Assembly: GCA_040219235.1 (NCBI GenBank)
Contig: JAVJSV010000016.1
Span: 372,001 to 436,000 of the forward strand
DNA from: Rhodospirillaceae bacterium
GTDB taxonomy: Bacteria > Pseudomonadota > Alphaproteobacteria > Rhodospirillales > Rhodospirillaceae
Direction of reading: 5' to 3'
DNA: 64,000 nucleotides
Shown: positions 12,087 to 23,216 of the stretch, piece by piece
Position numbering within the stretch: the stretch's first letter is position 1
Layout: every line of letters starts with the position of its first letter
The notes under the pieces: model-generated
The model's input: only the letters and a program-made list of their open reading frames with translations
What the model was told of the DNA's origin: nothing
The model's database searches: none
Made by a program: the position numbers and the translations under genes

Positions 12087-12941
12087 TTAAATAACGACGG
12101 GTCTGGCCTTGGCGATTTCATCAAACGCTTTCAGGGTCGCCAAAATCTCAGGCATGTCGTGTAGGTGAATCATATTTGGCCCGTCAGAGGGGGCATTGTC
12201 TGGGTCCGCATGTGTTTCCATAAACACCGCTGCGACCCCAACCGCGACAGCAGCGCGGGCAATCACCGGCGCAAACTCGCGTTTGCCGCCCGAGCTTGTG
12301 CCCTGACCGCCAGGCTGCTGCACCGAATGTGTGGCATCAATCACCACGGGATAGCCGGTTTGTGCCATCTGCGGCAGAGCGCGCATGTCGGTTACTAACG
12401 TATTGTAGCCAAAGGATACACCGCGCTCCGTGAGTAGAATTTTCTCGTTACCTGTTGAGGCCACCTTGGCGGCCACGTTTTTCATATCCCAGGGCGCAAG
12501 AAACTGGCCTTTCTTGACATTGATCACAGCCCCCGTTTCACCTGCCGCGATCAGCAAGTCTGTCTGACGACAGAGGAACGCCGGAATCTGCAACACGTCA
12601 GCGACCTCCGCCACAAGGGCGCAATGGTCTTTTTCATGCACGTCTGTCAGTGTTGGCAATCCCGTTGCTTCACGTACATCCGCAAAAACCTGTAAGGATT
12701 TCTCAAGTCCCAAGCCGCGCTGACCAGCAACGCTGGTGCGATTGGCTTTGTCGTAGGAGCTTTTGTAGATGATCGGGACGCCCGCTTTCTCACCCATCTC
12801 TTTGAGTGCACTGGCGGTTTCCAAGGCGTGTTCCCGGCTCTCGATCTGGCATGGCCCGGCAATCACCACAAACGGCAAATCATTCCCGACAAAATACGAG
12901 CCAACGGCAACATGCTTCGGAGGGAAAGCGGATTGGTTCAT
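12087..12941 (-). CDS. kdsA: 3-deoxy-8-phosphooctulonate synthase (KDO-8-P synthase)
   Basis: 284 aa, family length. It condenses arabinose-5-phosphate and PEP to KDO-8-phosphate for lipopolysaccharide, confirming a Gram-negative envelope. VIAGPCQIESREHA, YKSSYDKANR, KKGQFLAPWDM and DATHSVQQPGG are family blocks. The residue in KKGQ-type position and CQIES cysteine suggest a metal-dependent form, though I cannot settle this by eye. It lies 26 bp after pyrG and 26 bp before eno, likely one operon. Confidence 0.97.
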   Translation of the reverse strand: MNQSAFPPKHVAVGSYFVGNDLPFVVIAGPCQIESREHALETASALKEMGEKAGVPIIYKSSYDKANRTSVAGQRGLGLEKSLQVFADVREATGLPTLTDVHEKDHCALVAEVADVLQIPAFLCRQTDLLIAAGETGAVINVKKGQFLAPWDMKNVAAKVASTGNEKILLTERGVSFGYNTLVTDMRALPQMAQTGYPVVIDATHSVQQPGGQGTSSGGKREFAPVIARAAVAVGVAAVFMETHADPDNAPSDGPNMIHLHDMPEILATLKAFDEIAKARPVVI

Positions 12942-12967
12942 GACAACACGACTCTTCCGGTGAGCGG

Positions 12968-14602
<1,635 letters not shown>

Positions 14603-14704
14603 CTAATGTATCTAGATTTTCCTGCGCTGCAAGCACAGAGGTCGCTGTTCCGGCTATTTATCATAGTCCGGTCAGTCCTGGGGACATCCATGATGCAAAA
14701 TACG

Positions 14705-15055
14705 CTAGTTTTCGTTGGGAACAGATGGAATGGAGGGAACGCTCGGCACACTTGGCACCATAGGCACTTGAGCACCACCCTCTTGTACCGGCGTGGTCTC
14801 AAAGATGGAGGTTGGCGCATCTTGAGGCTTGGCTAACAGCGCGAGGCCCAGGCTTGTGCCAAAGAAAACAATACCCAAAATTGTCGTCCCGCGAGTCAGA
14901 GGGGTCGCACGAGACCGCGCCTGGCTCATCCCCGTCACAGAGGCACCACCGGTCAACCCACCGCCCATGGCACCGCCTTCGCTCTTTTGCAGCAAAATCA
15001 TGCCAATCATAACAATGGCAATAATCAAATGTATGACGAGAAGTACAGTAGCCAT
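14705..15055 (-). CDS. secG: Preprotein translocase subunit SecG
   Basis: A 116-aa SecG with two membrane helices (residues 3-21 and about 55-75) and the conserved LLQKSEGGAMGGGL between them. SecG assists SecYE translocation. The C-terminal 35 residues form a proline-rich repeat tail (PMVPSVPSVPSIPSVP), longer than in the E. coli protein. It sits between tpiA and pyrG, the usual alphaproteobacterial arrangement. Confidence 0.93.
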   Translation of the reverse strand: MATVLLVIHLIIAIVMIGMILLQKSEGGAMGGGLTGGASVTGMSQARSRATPLTRGTTILGIVFFGTSLGLALLAKPQDAPTSIFETTPVQEGGAQVPMVPSVPSVPSIPSVPNEN

Positions 15056-15151
15056 GGAATCTCTGATCTTTATGAATGATGGAGCAGACTTAAAACCAAT
15101 CGTCTACCCCGTTCTATTGAAAGGGGTTTTAGTCATCTTTGCGGCCTTTCG

Positions 15152-15895
15152 CTAGGGGCAACTTGCAATAATTCCCCAGAAGTCACTCACGGTCAGACTT
15201 GCGCCGCCCACCAGGGCCCCATCGACGCCATCAATCGCTAGGATATCCGCCGCATTGCCGGGTTTAACCGACCCCCCATAGAGAATTTTAAGCTCATTCC
15301 CTAATCCATGGCTGGCCTTGGCTCTGGCCCGAATAAAACCATGAATGTCTGCAATATCCTCTAAAGATGGGGTTTTTCCGGTACCAATTGCCCACACAGG
15401 CTCGTACGCAATCACCACGGTCTCAGGAGAACCACCAGGTGGCAGAGAGTCATCAATTTGCGCCCCCACAATAACCTCAGTCTGCCCGGTATCGCGCTCA
15501 GCCTCAGTCTCTCCCACACAAACAATAGCGGTCAGTCCAGCCGCCAAAGCCGCACTCGCTTTGGCCTGAACTTGGGCATCGGTCTCGCCGTGATCGGCGC
15601 GACGCTCGGAATGCCCGACAATAACATAGTGGCAACCGAGGTCAGCGAGTAAGGCCGCACTCACGTCTCCTGTGTGAGCGCCGGCCTCCTGGGCATGACA
15701 ATCTTGCCCGCCGACGCTAATGCCACGTGATCTAACGGCCTCAAGAACAATCGGAATCAAAGGTGCGGGCGGGCAAATCGCGACATCAGCCAATCCCCTA
15801 TGCGACGCCACCTTATCGGCGAGCTCGTCGGCAAACGCTATTGCGCCATCCCTGAGCCCGTTCATTTTCCAATTGCCTGCTATGAGTTTACTCAT
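15152..15895 (-). CDS. tpiA: Triosephosphate isomerase
   Basis: 247 aa. It interconverts dihydroxyacetone phosphate and glyceraldehyde 3-phosphate. The N-terminal KLIAGNWKMNG, electrophile histidine in VIVGHSERR, catalytic glutamate in AYEPVWAIGTGKTP and phosphate loop ILYGGSVKPGNA are all present. It is the first gene of the leftward operon and is divergent from ppiD across 287 bp. Confidence 0.98.
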   Translation of the reverse strand: MSKLIAGNWKMNGLRDGAIAFADELADKVASHRGLADVAICPPAPLIPIVLEAVRSRGISVGGQDCHAQEAGAHTGDVSAALLADLGCHYVIVGHSERRADHGETDAQVQAKASAALAAGLTAIVCVGETEAERDTGQTEVIVGAQIDDSLPPGGSPETVVIAYEPVWAIGTGKTPSLEDIADIHGFIRARAKASHGLGNELKILYGGSVKPGNAADILAIDGVDGALVGGASLTVSDFWGIIASCP

Positions 15896-16024
15896 ATGTG
15901 CCTCGATTATCCGCCGCTGAACCAGATAACTTAGCTAACATAGGCCAGAGGGGGTTTCCAGGCAGACTCGCCCGCCCCATATTCCCTCAAGCGTTTCCTT
16001 ATGTGGGTCCCAAGCAAGCCACAG

Positions 16025-16039
16025 TTAAGTCACGGTTAA
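16025..16039. promoter_or_regulatory. Candidate CtrA box
   Basis: TTAA-N7-TTAA (spacer GTCACGG) in the tpiA/ppiD divergent intergenic region. It matches the spacing of the alphaproteobacterial CtrA consensus except for the final C. A single site can occur by chance. Confidence 0.35.
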
Positions 16040-16085
16040 ATCATGGGCAGATCAGTGGCAAAGGCTTGCCCGCCTTGGGTTTGAC

Positions 16086-16137
16086 GCGTAAAACGCGCAC
16101 AAGATATCCATGCGTGAAACGCGCAAACGATATGCAA
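16086..16137. repeat. 26-bp imperfect tandem repeat with GCGTnnnACGC palindromes
   Basis: Two adjacent 26-bp units (16086-16111, 16112-16137) agree at 21 positions. Each begins with a small palindrome, GCGTAAAACGC or GCGTGAAACGC. They lie 46 bp upstream of the ppiD start and could be paired regulator-binding sites. Confidence 0.55.
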
Positions 16138-16182
16138 ACAATATACAAGCGTGGCGGACCGCCCGAAAACCGAGGTTATGAG

Positions 16183-18093
16183 ATGATTCAAGGACTAACC
16201 AACGCCATCAAAGAGAGCTGGATCCTGAAAGGCTTCCTCGGAGTCCTGATGATGAGCTTTGCTGTCTGGGGCGTTGGCGATGCCATTAATCCAGCCGTTG
16301 ATCCCAACGTGGTGATTAAGGTGGATCAGGTTGAAATCAGCACCAATGAGTTGCAGCGCCGCTTTACATCAGAAGTCGATAAATTGCGTAACGCTGTCGG
16401 GCCTGACTTCACGGCACGCGATGCTGTCGATCTGGGCATCATGGAAAATCTGGTGGCCCAACTCAGCCAGCAAGCGGCTCTTGATATGGCGGCGCGTGAC
16501 ATGGGCGTCTCGATTCCCGACGAGACTTTGCGCCGGGCTGTACTCGAACAAGATTCCTTTAAAGATGAAACCGGCAATTTCAGCCGGATGATGCTGAATT
16601 CGGTCTTGGCCAGCAACAATCTGACAGAACAAGGTTTTGTTGATCTTTTGCGCAGCGACGTGACGCGTCAGTTCCTGCTCCGTCCGATCGCCACCAGTTC
16701 CGGTGCGCCTGATATTATGGTCGATGCGCTGTTTCAATATCGCGCTGAACAGCGGATCGCAGATGTTCTTTACATTGCCGATGAAACGGTTGAACTGACA
16801 GAGGAACCAACAGAAGAGCAACTCCGCAGCGTTTATGACGAGAACATAGATCGCTTTACGGCCCCTGAATCACGCAGTGTCGAAGCCATCGTCATCCGGC
16901 CAAGAGACCTCGTCCCAGAGGACAGCATTACTGACGCAGAAATTCAGACCTTCTACGACCAGAATATAGACCGTTACCGCACTCAGGCCACCCGCACCGT
17001 TCGGCAGATTATTTTCCCCACGGAACTGGATGCGCAATCCGCTTACGACTCCCTTGAAGGGTCAGATTCTCTTGTTGAACTGGGTGAGCGCACAGGCATG
17101 GGTGCCCCGATCGACTTAGGAGAACTCAAGGCCAATGATAACTTAGGCTTTGATCTTTCAGCCATTTTTGACCTCACCCAGAAAGGCATTACAGAACCTG
17201 TACAGTCTGATTTTGGCTGGCACTTGTTTGAAGTCACAGACCTTACTGTCGGCAGCATCAGCGCCCTTCCTGTCGTGCGAGACGACATTGTCGAATTTAT
17301 CATCTCTGACCGGGCCTTCGACGAAATCTACGAAGCGACCATCTTTCTTGAAGATCAGCTTGCGGGCGGTATTTCCATGGAAGAGATCGCTCAGACACCA
17401 GGATACACGCGGATCTACTTTGAAAACGTTGATCGCGATGGACGCGACAGCAATGGGTCTCGTTTAACGTTCCCTGTCGAGCGCGAACGCTTCCTGCGGC
17501 TGGCCTTTGCCACTCAGCCAGGGTTGGAATCTCAACTGGTTGAAACCAACGACTACGCTTATATCCTGCGTGTCATCTCAATCACTGAGCCTGCACCCAA
17601 GCCTTACGCCCTGGTTGAAGCGGATGTGCGCGCGCTGTGGGAAGCACAAACCCGCTCGGCGGCCACTCAAGCCAAAGCGCTGGAACTGATCAACGACATC
17701 GGCCCTGGCAGTGATTTTCCAGCGATTGCAGAAACCTCAAGCGATGTCGAGTTCGCGAACCTCGGTCCGGTCACCCGCTTCGGGAACAGCCTGCGGATCG
17801 ACAATATTGTCGCAGCGCGTCTGGTAAGCCCAGCCCTGATGGACCTGATGTTCCAGGCGAATATTGGCGACGTTGTCGAAGCCCGGGTTGCGGCTGGCTA
17901 TGTGATTGCGCGTTTAAAAGAAATTCTGCCGCCGGATGAAACCGACTTGGCAGAAGTCAGACAGCAGGTGGTCACAGCCGTCAAAAATGCGCTCGCGGAT
18001 GATCTGATTGCAGGCTTCACACAATCCATTACCCGGGAGTTTGATGTTGTCCTCAACCGCGAGGCCGTCAATCAACTCACCCCCGAGCAATAA
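16183..18093 (+). CDS. ppiD: PpiD-type periplasmic peptidyl-prolyl isomerase / chaperone
   Basis: A 636-aa protein, similar in length to PpiD. One N-terminal membrane anchor (about residues 12-32, SWILKGFLGVLMMSFAVWG) is followed by a SurA_N-like chaperone domain, a parvulin-type rotamase region (about 260-360, ending SDFGWHLFEVTD) and a helical C-terminus. It helps outer-membrane and secreted proteins fold after Sec translocation. I chose ATG 16183, just before the anchor, because the reading frame open further upstream (to 15898) has no PpiD-like sequence and crosses the promoter region. trpE follows 23 bp later, a common alphaproteobacterial pairing. Confidence 0.9.
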   Translation: MIQGLTNAIKESWILKGFLGVLMMSFAVWGVGDAINPAVDPNVVIKVDQVEISTNELQRRFTSEVDKLRNAVGPDFTARDAVDLGIMENLVAQLSQQAALDMAARDMGVSIPDETLRRAVLEQDSFKDETGNFSRMMLNSVLASNNLTEQGFVDLLRSDVTRQFLLRPIATSSGAPDIMVDALFQYRAEQRIADVLYIADETVELTEEPTEEQLRSVYDENIDRFTAPESRSVEAIVIRPRDLVPEDSITDAEIQTFYDQNIDRYRTQATRTVRQIIFPTELDAQSAYDSLEGSDSLVELGERTGMGAPIDLGELKANDNLGFDLSAIFDLTQKGITEPVQSDFGWHLFEVTDLTVGSISALPVVRDDIVEFIISDRAFDEIYEATIFLEDQLAGGISMEEIAQTPGYTRIYFENVDRDGRDSNGSRLTFPVERERFLRLAFATQPGLESQLVETNDYAYILRVISITEPAPKPYALVEADVRALWEAQTRSAATQAKALELINDIGPGSDFPAIAETSSDVEFANLGPVTRFGNSLRIDNIVAARLVSPALMDLMFQANIGDVVEARVAAGYVIARLKEILPPDETDLAEVRQQVVTAVKNALADDLIAGFTQSITREFDVVLNREAVNQLTPEQ

Positions 18094-18116
18094 GGGTGTG
18101 AACCGGTAACTGTGCC

Positions 18117-19625
18117 ATGGATGTTTTTCCACCTCTTCCTGCCTTTAGCCAAACCTATGCTTCAGGCAAAGCCCAAGTTGCCTGGACCTCGCTGGTCGCT
18201 GACTTAGACACGCCGGTCTCTGCCGCCATTAAACTCGGCACAGAAGAGAACTTTGTGTCCCTGCTTGAGTCCGTCGAAGGCGGCGCAACCCGTGGGCGCT
18301 ATTCCTTTATCTCCTTAAAACCAGACCTGGTCTGGCGCTGCAACGGCCAGACCGCTGAGATCAGTCGCGATCCAACCGGCGCGCATACAAGCTATGAAAA
18401 AGCAGACACACAGACGCTCGACTCTCTGCGCGCACTGGTCGACGAATCGCGCATCGACTTACCGCCAGAACTTCCGCCCATGGCCGCTGGTCTCATTGGG
18501 TATATGGGCTACGACACCATTCGTTTGATCGAAGACATTCCGGATGACAATCCTGATACGATTGGCATTCCGGAAGGTCTATTCATGCGGCCAACAGCGA
18601 TGGTCATTTTCGACAACATTGCCGACACCATGACAATTGTCACCCCGGTCCGCCCGGCGGCAGATATCTCTGCCAAACAAGCCTACGCTGCCGCCCAGAG
18701 CAGATTAAAATCCGTAATAGACGCGCTTGATCGCCCCCTGCCCCGGCGTCCAATTTCCGGGGCCAGTCAGGCCGATGATATGGTTGAAGCGGTCTCCAAT
18801 GTCGGTCGCACGGGCTATCATCAGATGGTCGAGAAAGCCAAAGAGTACATCCTGGCCGGTGATATCTTTCAGGTGGTCCCGTCACAACGTTTGCGGCGGC
18901 CCTTTGCATACCCGGCGTTTTCTTTGTACCGCGCGTTGCGACGATTAAACCCGTCACCGTTTCTATTCTATTTAAACTTTGACGGCTTTGCCATCGTCGG
19001 TTCCAGTCCGGAAATTCTGGTCCGTGTGCGTGATGGTAAAGTGACGATCCGGCCCATCGCTGGCACGCGTCCACGCGGCGCGACCAAAGCTGAAGATGAA
19101 CAGCACGCCCGCGATTTGCTGCACGACCCTAAAGAACTGTCCGAGCACCTGATGCTGCTGGACCTCGGCCGCAACGATGTCGGTCGCGTCACCAAAACCG
19201 GTACCGTTAAAGTGACCGAACAAATGGTCATCGAATACTACAGCCATGTCATGCACATTGTGTCCAACGTCGACGGCATGTTGAGCCCCGACTATGACGC
19301 CATGGATGCGCTTATGGCGGGCTTCCCAGCGGGCACGGTCTCTGGCGCGCCCAAGGTCCGCGCGATGGAAATCATTGATGAATTAGAACCGGAACGGCGT
19401 AGCTTTTACGGTGGTGCCATCGGCTACATCGCCGCCAATGGCGACCTCGACACCTGCATCGCCCTGCGCACGGCGTTGGTCAAAGATGGTGAACTCATTG
19501 CCCAGGCTGGCGGTGGCATTGTTGCGGACTCAGACCCGGAATATGAATTCCAGGAAAGCCAGAACAAAGCGATGGCCTTACTCCGCGCGGCGGATGAAGC
19601 CGGTCGCTATGGTGGCAACGGATAA
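18117..19625 (+). CDS. trpE: Anthranilate synthase component I
   Basis: 502 aa. It makes anthranilate from chorismate, the first step of tryptophan synthesis. The chorismate-binding C-terminal domain has PSPFLFYLNF, IVGSSPEILVR, RPIAGTRPRG, LLDLGRNDVGRV, FPAGTVSGAPKVRA and AQAGGGIVADSDPEYE. The N-terminal domain has LESVEGGATRGRYSFIS. No trpG follows: the next gene is leftward, which breaks the usual trpEGDC run. The 23-bp leader leaves no room for an attenuator. Confidence 0.97.
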   Translation: MDVFPPLPAFSQTYASGKAQVAWTSLVADLDTPVSAAIKLGTEENFVSLLESVEGGATRGRYSFISLKPDLVWRCNGQTAEISRDPTGAHTSYEKADTQTLDSLRALVDESRIDLPPELPPMAAGLIGYMGYDTIRLIEDIPDDNPDTIGIPEGLFMRPTAMVIFDNIADTMTIVTPVRPAADISAKQAYAAAQSRLKSVIDALDRPLPRRPISGASQADDMVEAVSNVGRTGYHQMVEKAKEYILAGDIFQVVPSQRLRRPFAYPAFSLYRALRRLNPSPFLFYLNFDGFAIVGSSPEILVRVRDGKVTIRPIAGTRPRGATKAEDEQHARDLLHDPKELSEHLMLLDLGRNDVGRVTKTGTVKVTEQMVIEYYSHVMHIVSNVDGMLSPDYDAMDALMAGFPAGTVSGAPKVRAMEIIDELEPERRSFYGGAIGYIAANGDLDTCIALRTALVKDGELIAQAGGGIVADSDPEYEFQESQNKAMALLRAADEAGRYGGNG

Positions 19626-19665
19626 CGGCGGGAACGGATAACGACGCAACCAAAGTCGAGTGCGT

Positions 19666-20748
19666 TTATCCCCGTCCGGCAAGTCTATTTTTTGCAGCTT
19701 GACGTCTTAGCACTTCCGTAATCGGTACCAGCCCAATTTGCTTTGCCTCGAGTGTCGCCAGCCAGGCTTCCAGGGCTTGACGCGTTGCGTCCCTGGGATG
19801 GCCAATGGCAATCGCATAGCCCTGGCGGCGCGCCACCGCTTCAACCTCAGACAGTTGCTTGGCAATCGCTGTCACATCGTCTTCGTTGTCTAAAAATACA
19901 TCACGGCCAAGATGAGGCACACCCATGGCGGCGGCTGACTCTTCCCCAACGGTGGTGGCAACGGTGCGTGAATCCAGCCACATCAACCCCCGTTCTTTGA
20001 GTTCTAGCATCACCACGTCCATAGCCGCGCGGTTTGCCGTCAGCTTGCTGCCCATATGATTGTTAATGCCCACATATCCTGTCCACCCGTTGAGGAACCG
20101 GTCCAACTGTTCACGCAAATCTGCGGGACTGGCGTCAGTCATCAGCGCCCCCGGCCCTGGATCGGCAGCGCCCACTGGCTCCATAGGAATATGCGCCATC
20201 ACTTCATGACCCGCGTCGATAGCGTCCTGCGCTTGACCATTCAGATCATCCGCATAGGTCAGATAAGACAACGTCAGGGGGCCAACTGTGGCAACCATCT
20301 TTTCTGACCGCGCTTTATCCAGCCCCATGTCATCAATCACGATCGCAACCACAGGCCAATCCAACGGCACATCAACGGGCGCGGCATTCAGTGCGAGCGG
20401 CGCTAAAGCTGGTACGGCGTCCATACCCACAGTTTCCGCTTCTGAAAGCGCGTCTTCCTCAGGGCGATCAAAGAAGGACTGTTGCTTGGGCACGTCGATG
20501 CGCGGTGGTGCAACATTCGGGTCTGGCCGCGCAGGCCCTTGTGGCTGTGTTTGAACTGGAACGGGGTCAGGACGACTGACCACGTCAATCACGACCCCAA
20601 CGGTAAGACCCAGCATCAACAACACAATACCAATGATAATCAGCACCGCAGGCCGTGGAATCGAGGACGTTTCCTCAATTGGCGCATCAACCTTCTGGGT
20701 TGGCGTTCTCGAGCTTGCACTCTTCTGTTTACGGGGCTTTTTGGCCAT
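19666..20748 (-). CDS. Divergent polysaccharide deacetylase family protein (YibQ-like)
   Basis: A 360-aa protein. A short cytoplasmic tail rich in Lys/Arg is followed by one membrane helix (about 33-53), a Pro-rich linker (about 60-100), and a Polysacc_deac_2 domain: VAIVIDDMGLDKARSEKM, then GHEVMAHIPMEP and GNIN-type NNHMGSKLT. YibQ relatives sit near envelope-division genes; catalysis is not established for the family. The layout suggests a periplasmic enzyme or factor anchored in the inner membrane. It converges with trpE (40 bp). Confidence 0.87.
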   Translation of the reverse strand: MAKKPRKQKSASSRTPTQKVDAPIEETSSIPRPAVLIIIGIVLLMLGLTVGVVIDVVSRPDPVPVQTQPQGPARPDPNVAPPRIDVPKQQSFFDRPEEDALSEAETVGMDAVPALAPLALNAAPVDVPLDWPVVAIVIDDMGLDKARSEKMVATVGPLTLSYLTYADDLNGQAQDAIDAGHEVMAHIPMEPVGAADPGPGALMTDASPADLREQLDRFLNGWTGYVGINNHMGSKLTANRAAMDVVMLELKERGLMWLDSRTVATTVGEESAAAMGVPHLGRDVFLDNEDDVTAIAKQLSEVEAVARRQGYAIAIGHPRDATRQALEAWLATLEAKQIGLVPITEVLRRQAAKNRLAGRG

Positions 20749-20878
20749 TCGCGTGATGCCTAAGAGTTGATACGTGATGCAGGGCGTTTACCGCGCCCCT
20801 GGCAATAGATCAACACATAGTGGTTAAAGTGAGGTCGTCATGATGTGGCGGTCAGGGCGTGGCGGTCAACCGCCGCGA

Positions 20879-21268
20879 TCACTTCACCCGTTTTGAGACG
20901 TCCAGCATCCGCTCGCTCAGAAACTCAATCCAGAATTTCAGAAACGGGTCCGCAGCGTCCAGCTTTTCCTTCAGCACCGCTTGGCTGATAATCAGCACTT
21001 CGCAGCCCTCTTTGGTCAAGGCGTGAGCCGAGCGGCGGTCTCCGTTGAGCAAGCTCATCTCGCCGAACAGCTCGCCTTCCTTGAGTTCCCGGAGCTTCTT
21101 GTACTTTCCATCGACGGTTTTGGTAACGATATCGACTTTGCCGCGGGTAATCACATAAGCCTTGTTGCCATGATCGCCCTCTTTAAAAATGACCGAATCA
21201 GGCCCAAAAGACTCACGGTTTAAAACCTTCTGGTAGGTTTTACTGGACAACATGCTCGACGTGCTCAT
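20879..21268 (-). CDS. Stand-alone cyclic-nucleotide-binding domain protein
   Basis: A 129-aa protein that is almost entirely a CNB domain: VIFKEGDHGNKAYVITRGKVDI, then the phosphate-binding cassette LFGEMSLLNGDRRSAHALT with the conserved Glu and Arg. There is no helix-turn-helix or enzyme domain after the C-terminal helices, so it is a binding module rather than a CRP-type regulator. Such single CNB proteins are common, and cAMP/cGMP binding is inferred. It is divergent (255 bp) from the TIR-TPR protein and 2.5 kb from a class III cyclase gene, which makes it a possible receptor. Confidence 0.8.
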   Translation of the reverse strand: MSTSSMLSSKTYQKVLNRESFGPDSVIFKEGDHGNKAYVITRGKVDIVTKTVDGKYKKLRELKEGELFGEMSLLNGDRRSAHALTKEGCEVLIISQAVLKEKLDAADPFLKFWIEFLSERMLDVSKRVK

Positions 21269-21523
21269 GCGTTATAGTCCCATATCTGGAAAATGAGTTG
21301 CGCCATAGAAACGTTAACTGATCTGTTTACTGCTCTACCTATAATATTCAACGAAGTGCGATAATAAATCTAGCTTGCCTTGTGTAGCGAGCCAAAACCA
21401 GTCAAATTTAGGTATAGCAATACGATACAGCCGCCCAGAAAACTCTATTAACGAGATCATCGCGCGGACGCCAGTATCAATATTGCAGTGATGCGAGTGG
21501 GATAAATTGGGGGAGACGTCAAC

Positions 21524-23173
21524 GTGACGTCTGGGAACCAACACTTCAGGGCTTTCATTAGCTATAGCCATCGCGACAAACGATGGGCAGCTTGGCTTCA
21601 CCGCGCCTTGGAAACCTATCGCGTTCCAAAACATCTGATCGGTCAGGAAACCGCGTTTGGCCCTGTCACCGCCCGGATTGGCAAGGTTTTCCGTGACCGT
21701 GACGACTTGCCCGTCTCCGCTGATCTGTCGGGCGAAATCAATGAAGCCCTCAAAGCCACACAGTTTCTTGTGGTGTTGTGTTCCCCCTCCTCGGCCAAGT
21801 CCCAATGGGTCAATCAGGAGATCATCAACTTTAAACGGTTGAAGGGTGAAGCCAGCATCATCTGCATCATTGTAGATGGGGAACCTTTTGGCAGCCTAAA
21901 ACCCAGTCAGGGGGATCAGGAGTGCTTTGCCCCAGCGCTTCGCTTTCAGGTCAAAGCCGATGGCACGCTGTCCGATGATCCAGCGGAACCCATTGCCGCA
22001 GACCTCAGGCCGCATGCCGACGGAAAGCGCCTCGCCAAACTCAAAATCATTGCCGGACTGCTCGGCGTTAAACTTGACGATTTGGTTCAGCGTGAAAATC
22101 AACGTCGGCAACACCGCCTCACCTGCCTCGCCGCAGCCTCCGTTGTCGGCATGATGGTGATGAGCGCCCTCACCTATCAGGCCATTACAGCGCAAAATCT
22201 CGCCGAAGATAGACGGGTAAGTGCGGAGGGGTTGGTTGAATTTATGATCGAAGACTTAAGGCACCCACTTGAGGAAGTGGGCCGCCTCGATGCCTTTGAA
22301 AAAGTGATCGATAAAACTGTCGCATACTATGAAAGCCAAAACCTACACAGCGCGCCCGATGATACACTTGGGCGGTGGGCAAGAGCTTTGCACTTTGCCG
22401 CAAACACTCGTTTTCAATTGGGAGACAACGTAGCCGCGCGAAAGGATGCAGCTGAAGCGCACACAATCACGGCGGAACTGGTGGCACGGGCTCCAGATAG
22501 CCATGAGCGGAAAAGTGAACACGCTCAGAGCAAATTCTGGCTCGGACAAATAGAATACGCCCAAGGTGACTACCAAAACGCAGCGATATCAATGTGGAGT
22601 TACCTCAACATCACCAAAGAACTCGCGGATTTAGAACCCAAAAACATGACCTATCTCACCAACGCCAGTCGCTCTGCCTACAGCTATGGCGCAGTCCTAA
22701 CAAAATTAGGACAAACCGAAGATGCGATTGATCAATTTAGATTGGCGCAATCCTATTTTCAAAATTTGGATGCACTCGTACCTGGTAATGAAGACGTCGC
22801 GTTAGACCGCGCTTATACGAACAGATGGCTTGCTGATGCCTATGAGGCAATAGGTCAGACAAGGGATGCTTTGGCTCTTCGACGAAAGAACGTGGACGAG
22901 TTTAGGCAGTTTCATGAAGCCTACCCGGCAGACAAACATTTTGAATTCGACTTGGTGAAAGCCCTGCGACTGCTCTATGAAACTGAAATAAGTATCGAGA
23001 GTTCAATCGCAGCATTTTCTTATATCGAGGAAGCCCAAACCAGAATCAAAAGCTTAATCGCCTTTGATAAAACCAACCAAAGTTGGAGCGAAGAAGCACT
23101 TAACTTATCAAAGCACACTTTAGCAAAAAGTAATTCCGTAAACATTTCTGCCGAAATGACAGGCAACGAATAA
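21524..23173 (+). CDS. TIR-domain protein with one membrane segment and TPR region
   Basis: 549 aa. Residues 8-140 are a TIR_2 domain: FRAFISYSHRDKRWAAWLHRAL, the BB-loop area VFRDRDDLPVSADL, and SPSSAKSQWVNQEIINFK with a Glu in the usual active-site helix. A hydrophobic segment at about 198-220 is followed by a TPR-like helical repeat region (about 240-520, e.g. AKFWLGQIEYAQGDYQNAAI). Bacterial TIR domains may be NADases or scaffolds; activity here is not shown. The start is GTG 21524 with GGGGGAG 8 nt upstream. A small protein follows at 43 bp and a cyclase gene after that. Confidence 0.85.
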   Translation: MTSGNQHFRAFISYSHRDKRWAAWLHRALETYRVPKHLIGQETAFGPVTARIGKVFRDRDDLPVSADLSGEINEALKATQFLVVLCSPSSAKSQWVNQEIINFKRLKGEASIICIIVDGEPFGSLKPSQGDQECFAPALRFQVKADGTLSDDPAEPIAADLRPHADGKRLAKLKIIAGLLGVKLDDLVQRENQRRQHRLTCLAAASVVGMMVMSALTYQAITAQNLAEDRRVSAEGLVEFMIEDLRHPLEEVGRLDAFEKVIDKTVAYYESQNLHSAPDDTLGRWARALHFAANTRFQLGDNVAARKDAAEAHTITAELVARAPDSHERKSEHAQSKFWLGQIEYAQGDYQNAAISMWSYLNITKELADLEPKNMTYLTNASRSAYSYGAVLTKLGQTEDAIDQFRLAQSYFQNLDALVPGNEDVALDRAYTNRWLADAYEAIGQTRDALALRRKNVDEFRQFHEAYPADKHFEFDLVKALRLLYETEISIESSIAAFSYIEEAQTRIKSLIAFDKTNQSWSEEALNLSKHTLAKSNSVNISAEMTGNE

Positions 23174-23216
23174 TAAAGCAGTCTGCATTGATCCACTTAA
23201 AAAAGGACTTAAGGAT

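Noticed and set aside
15103-15128. ACCCC/GGGGT hairpin with TTTT tail between secG and tpiA
   Set aside because: Five-bp stem with a 12-nt loop, and the T-run is on the strand without genes.
15898-16182. 95-codon N-terminal extension of ppiD
   Set aside because: It crosses the divergent promoter region and repeat, is unlike PpiD, and a start just before the membrane anchor fits the family.
18094-18116. trp attenuator or leader peptide
   Set aside because: Only 23 bp separate ppiD and trpE, too short for a leader peptide and alternative hairpins.
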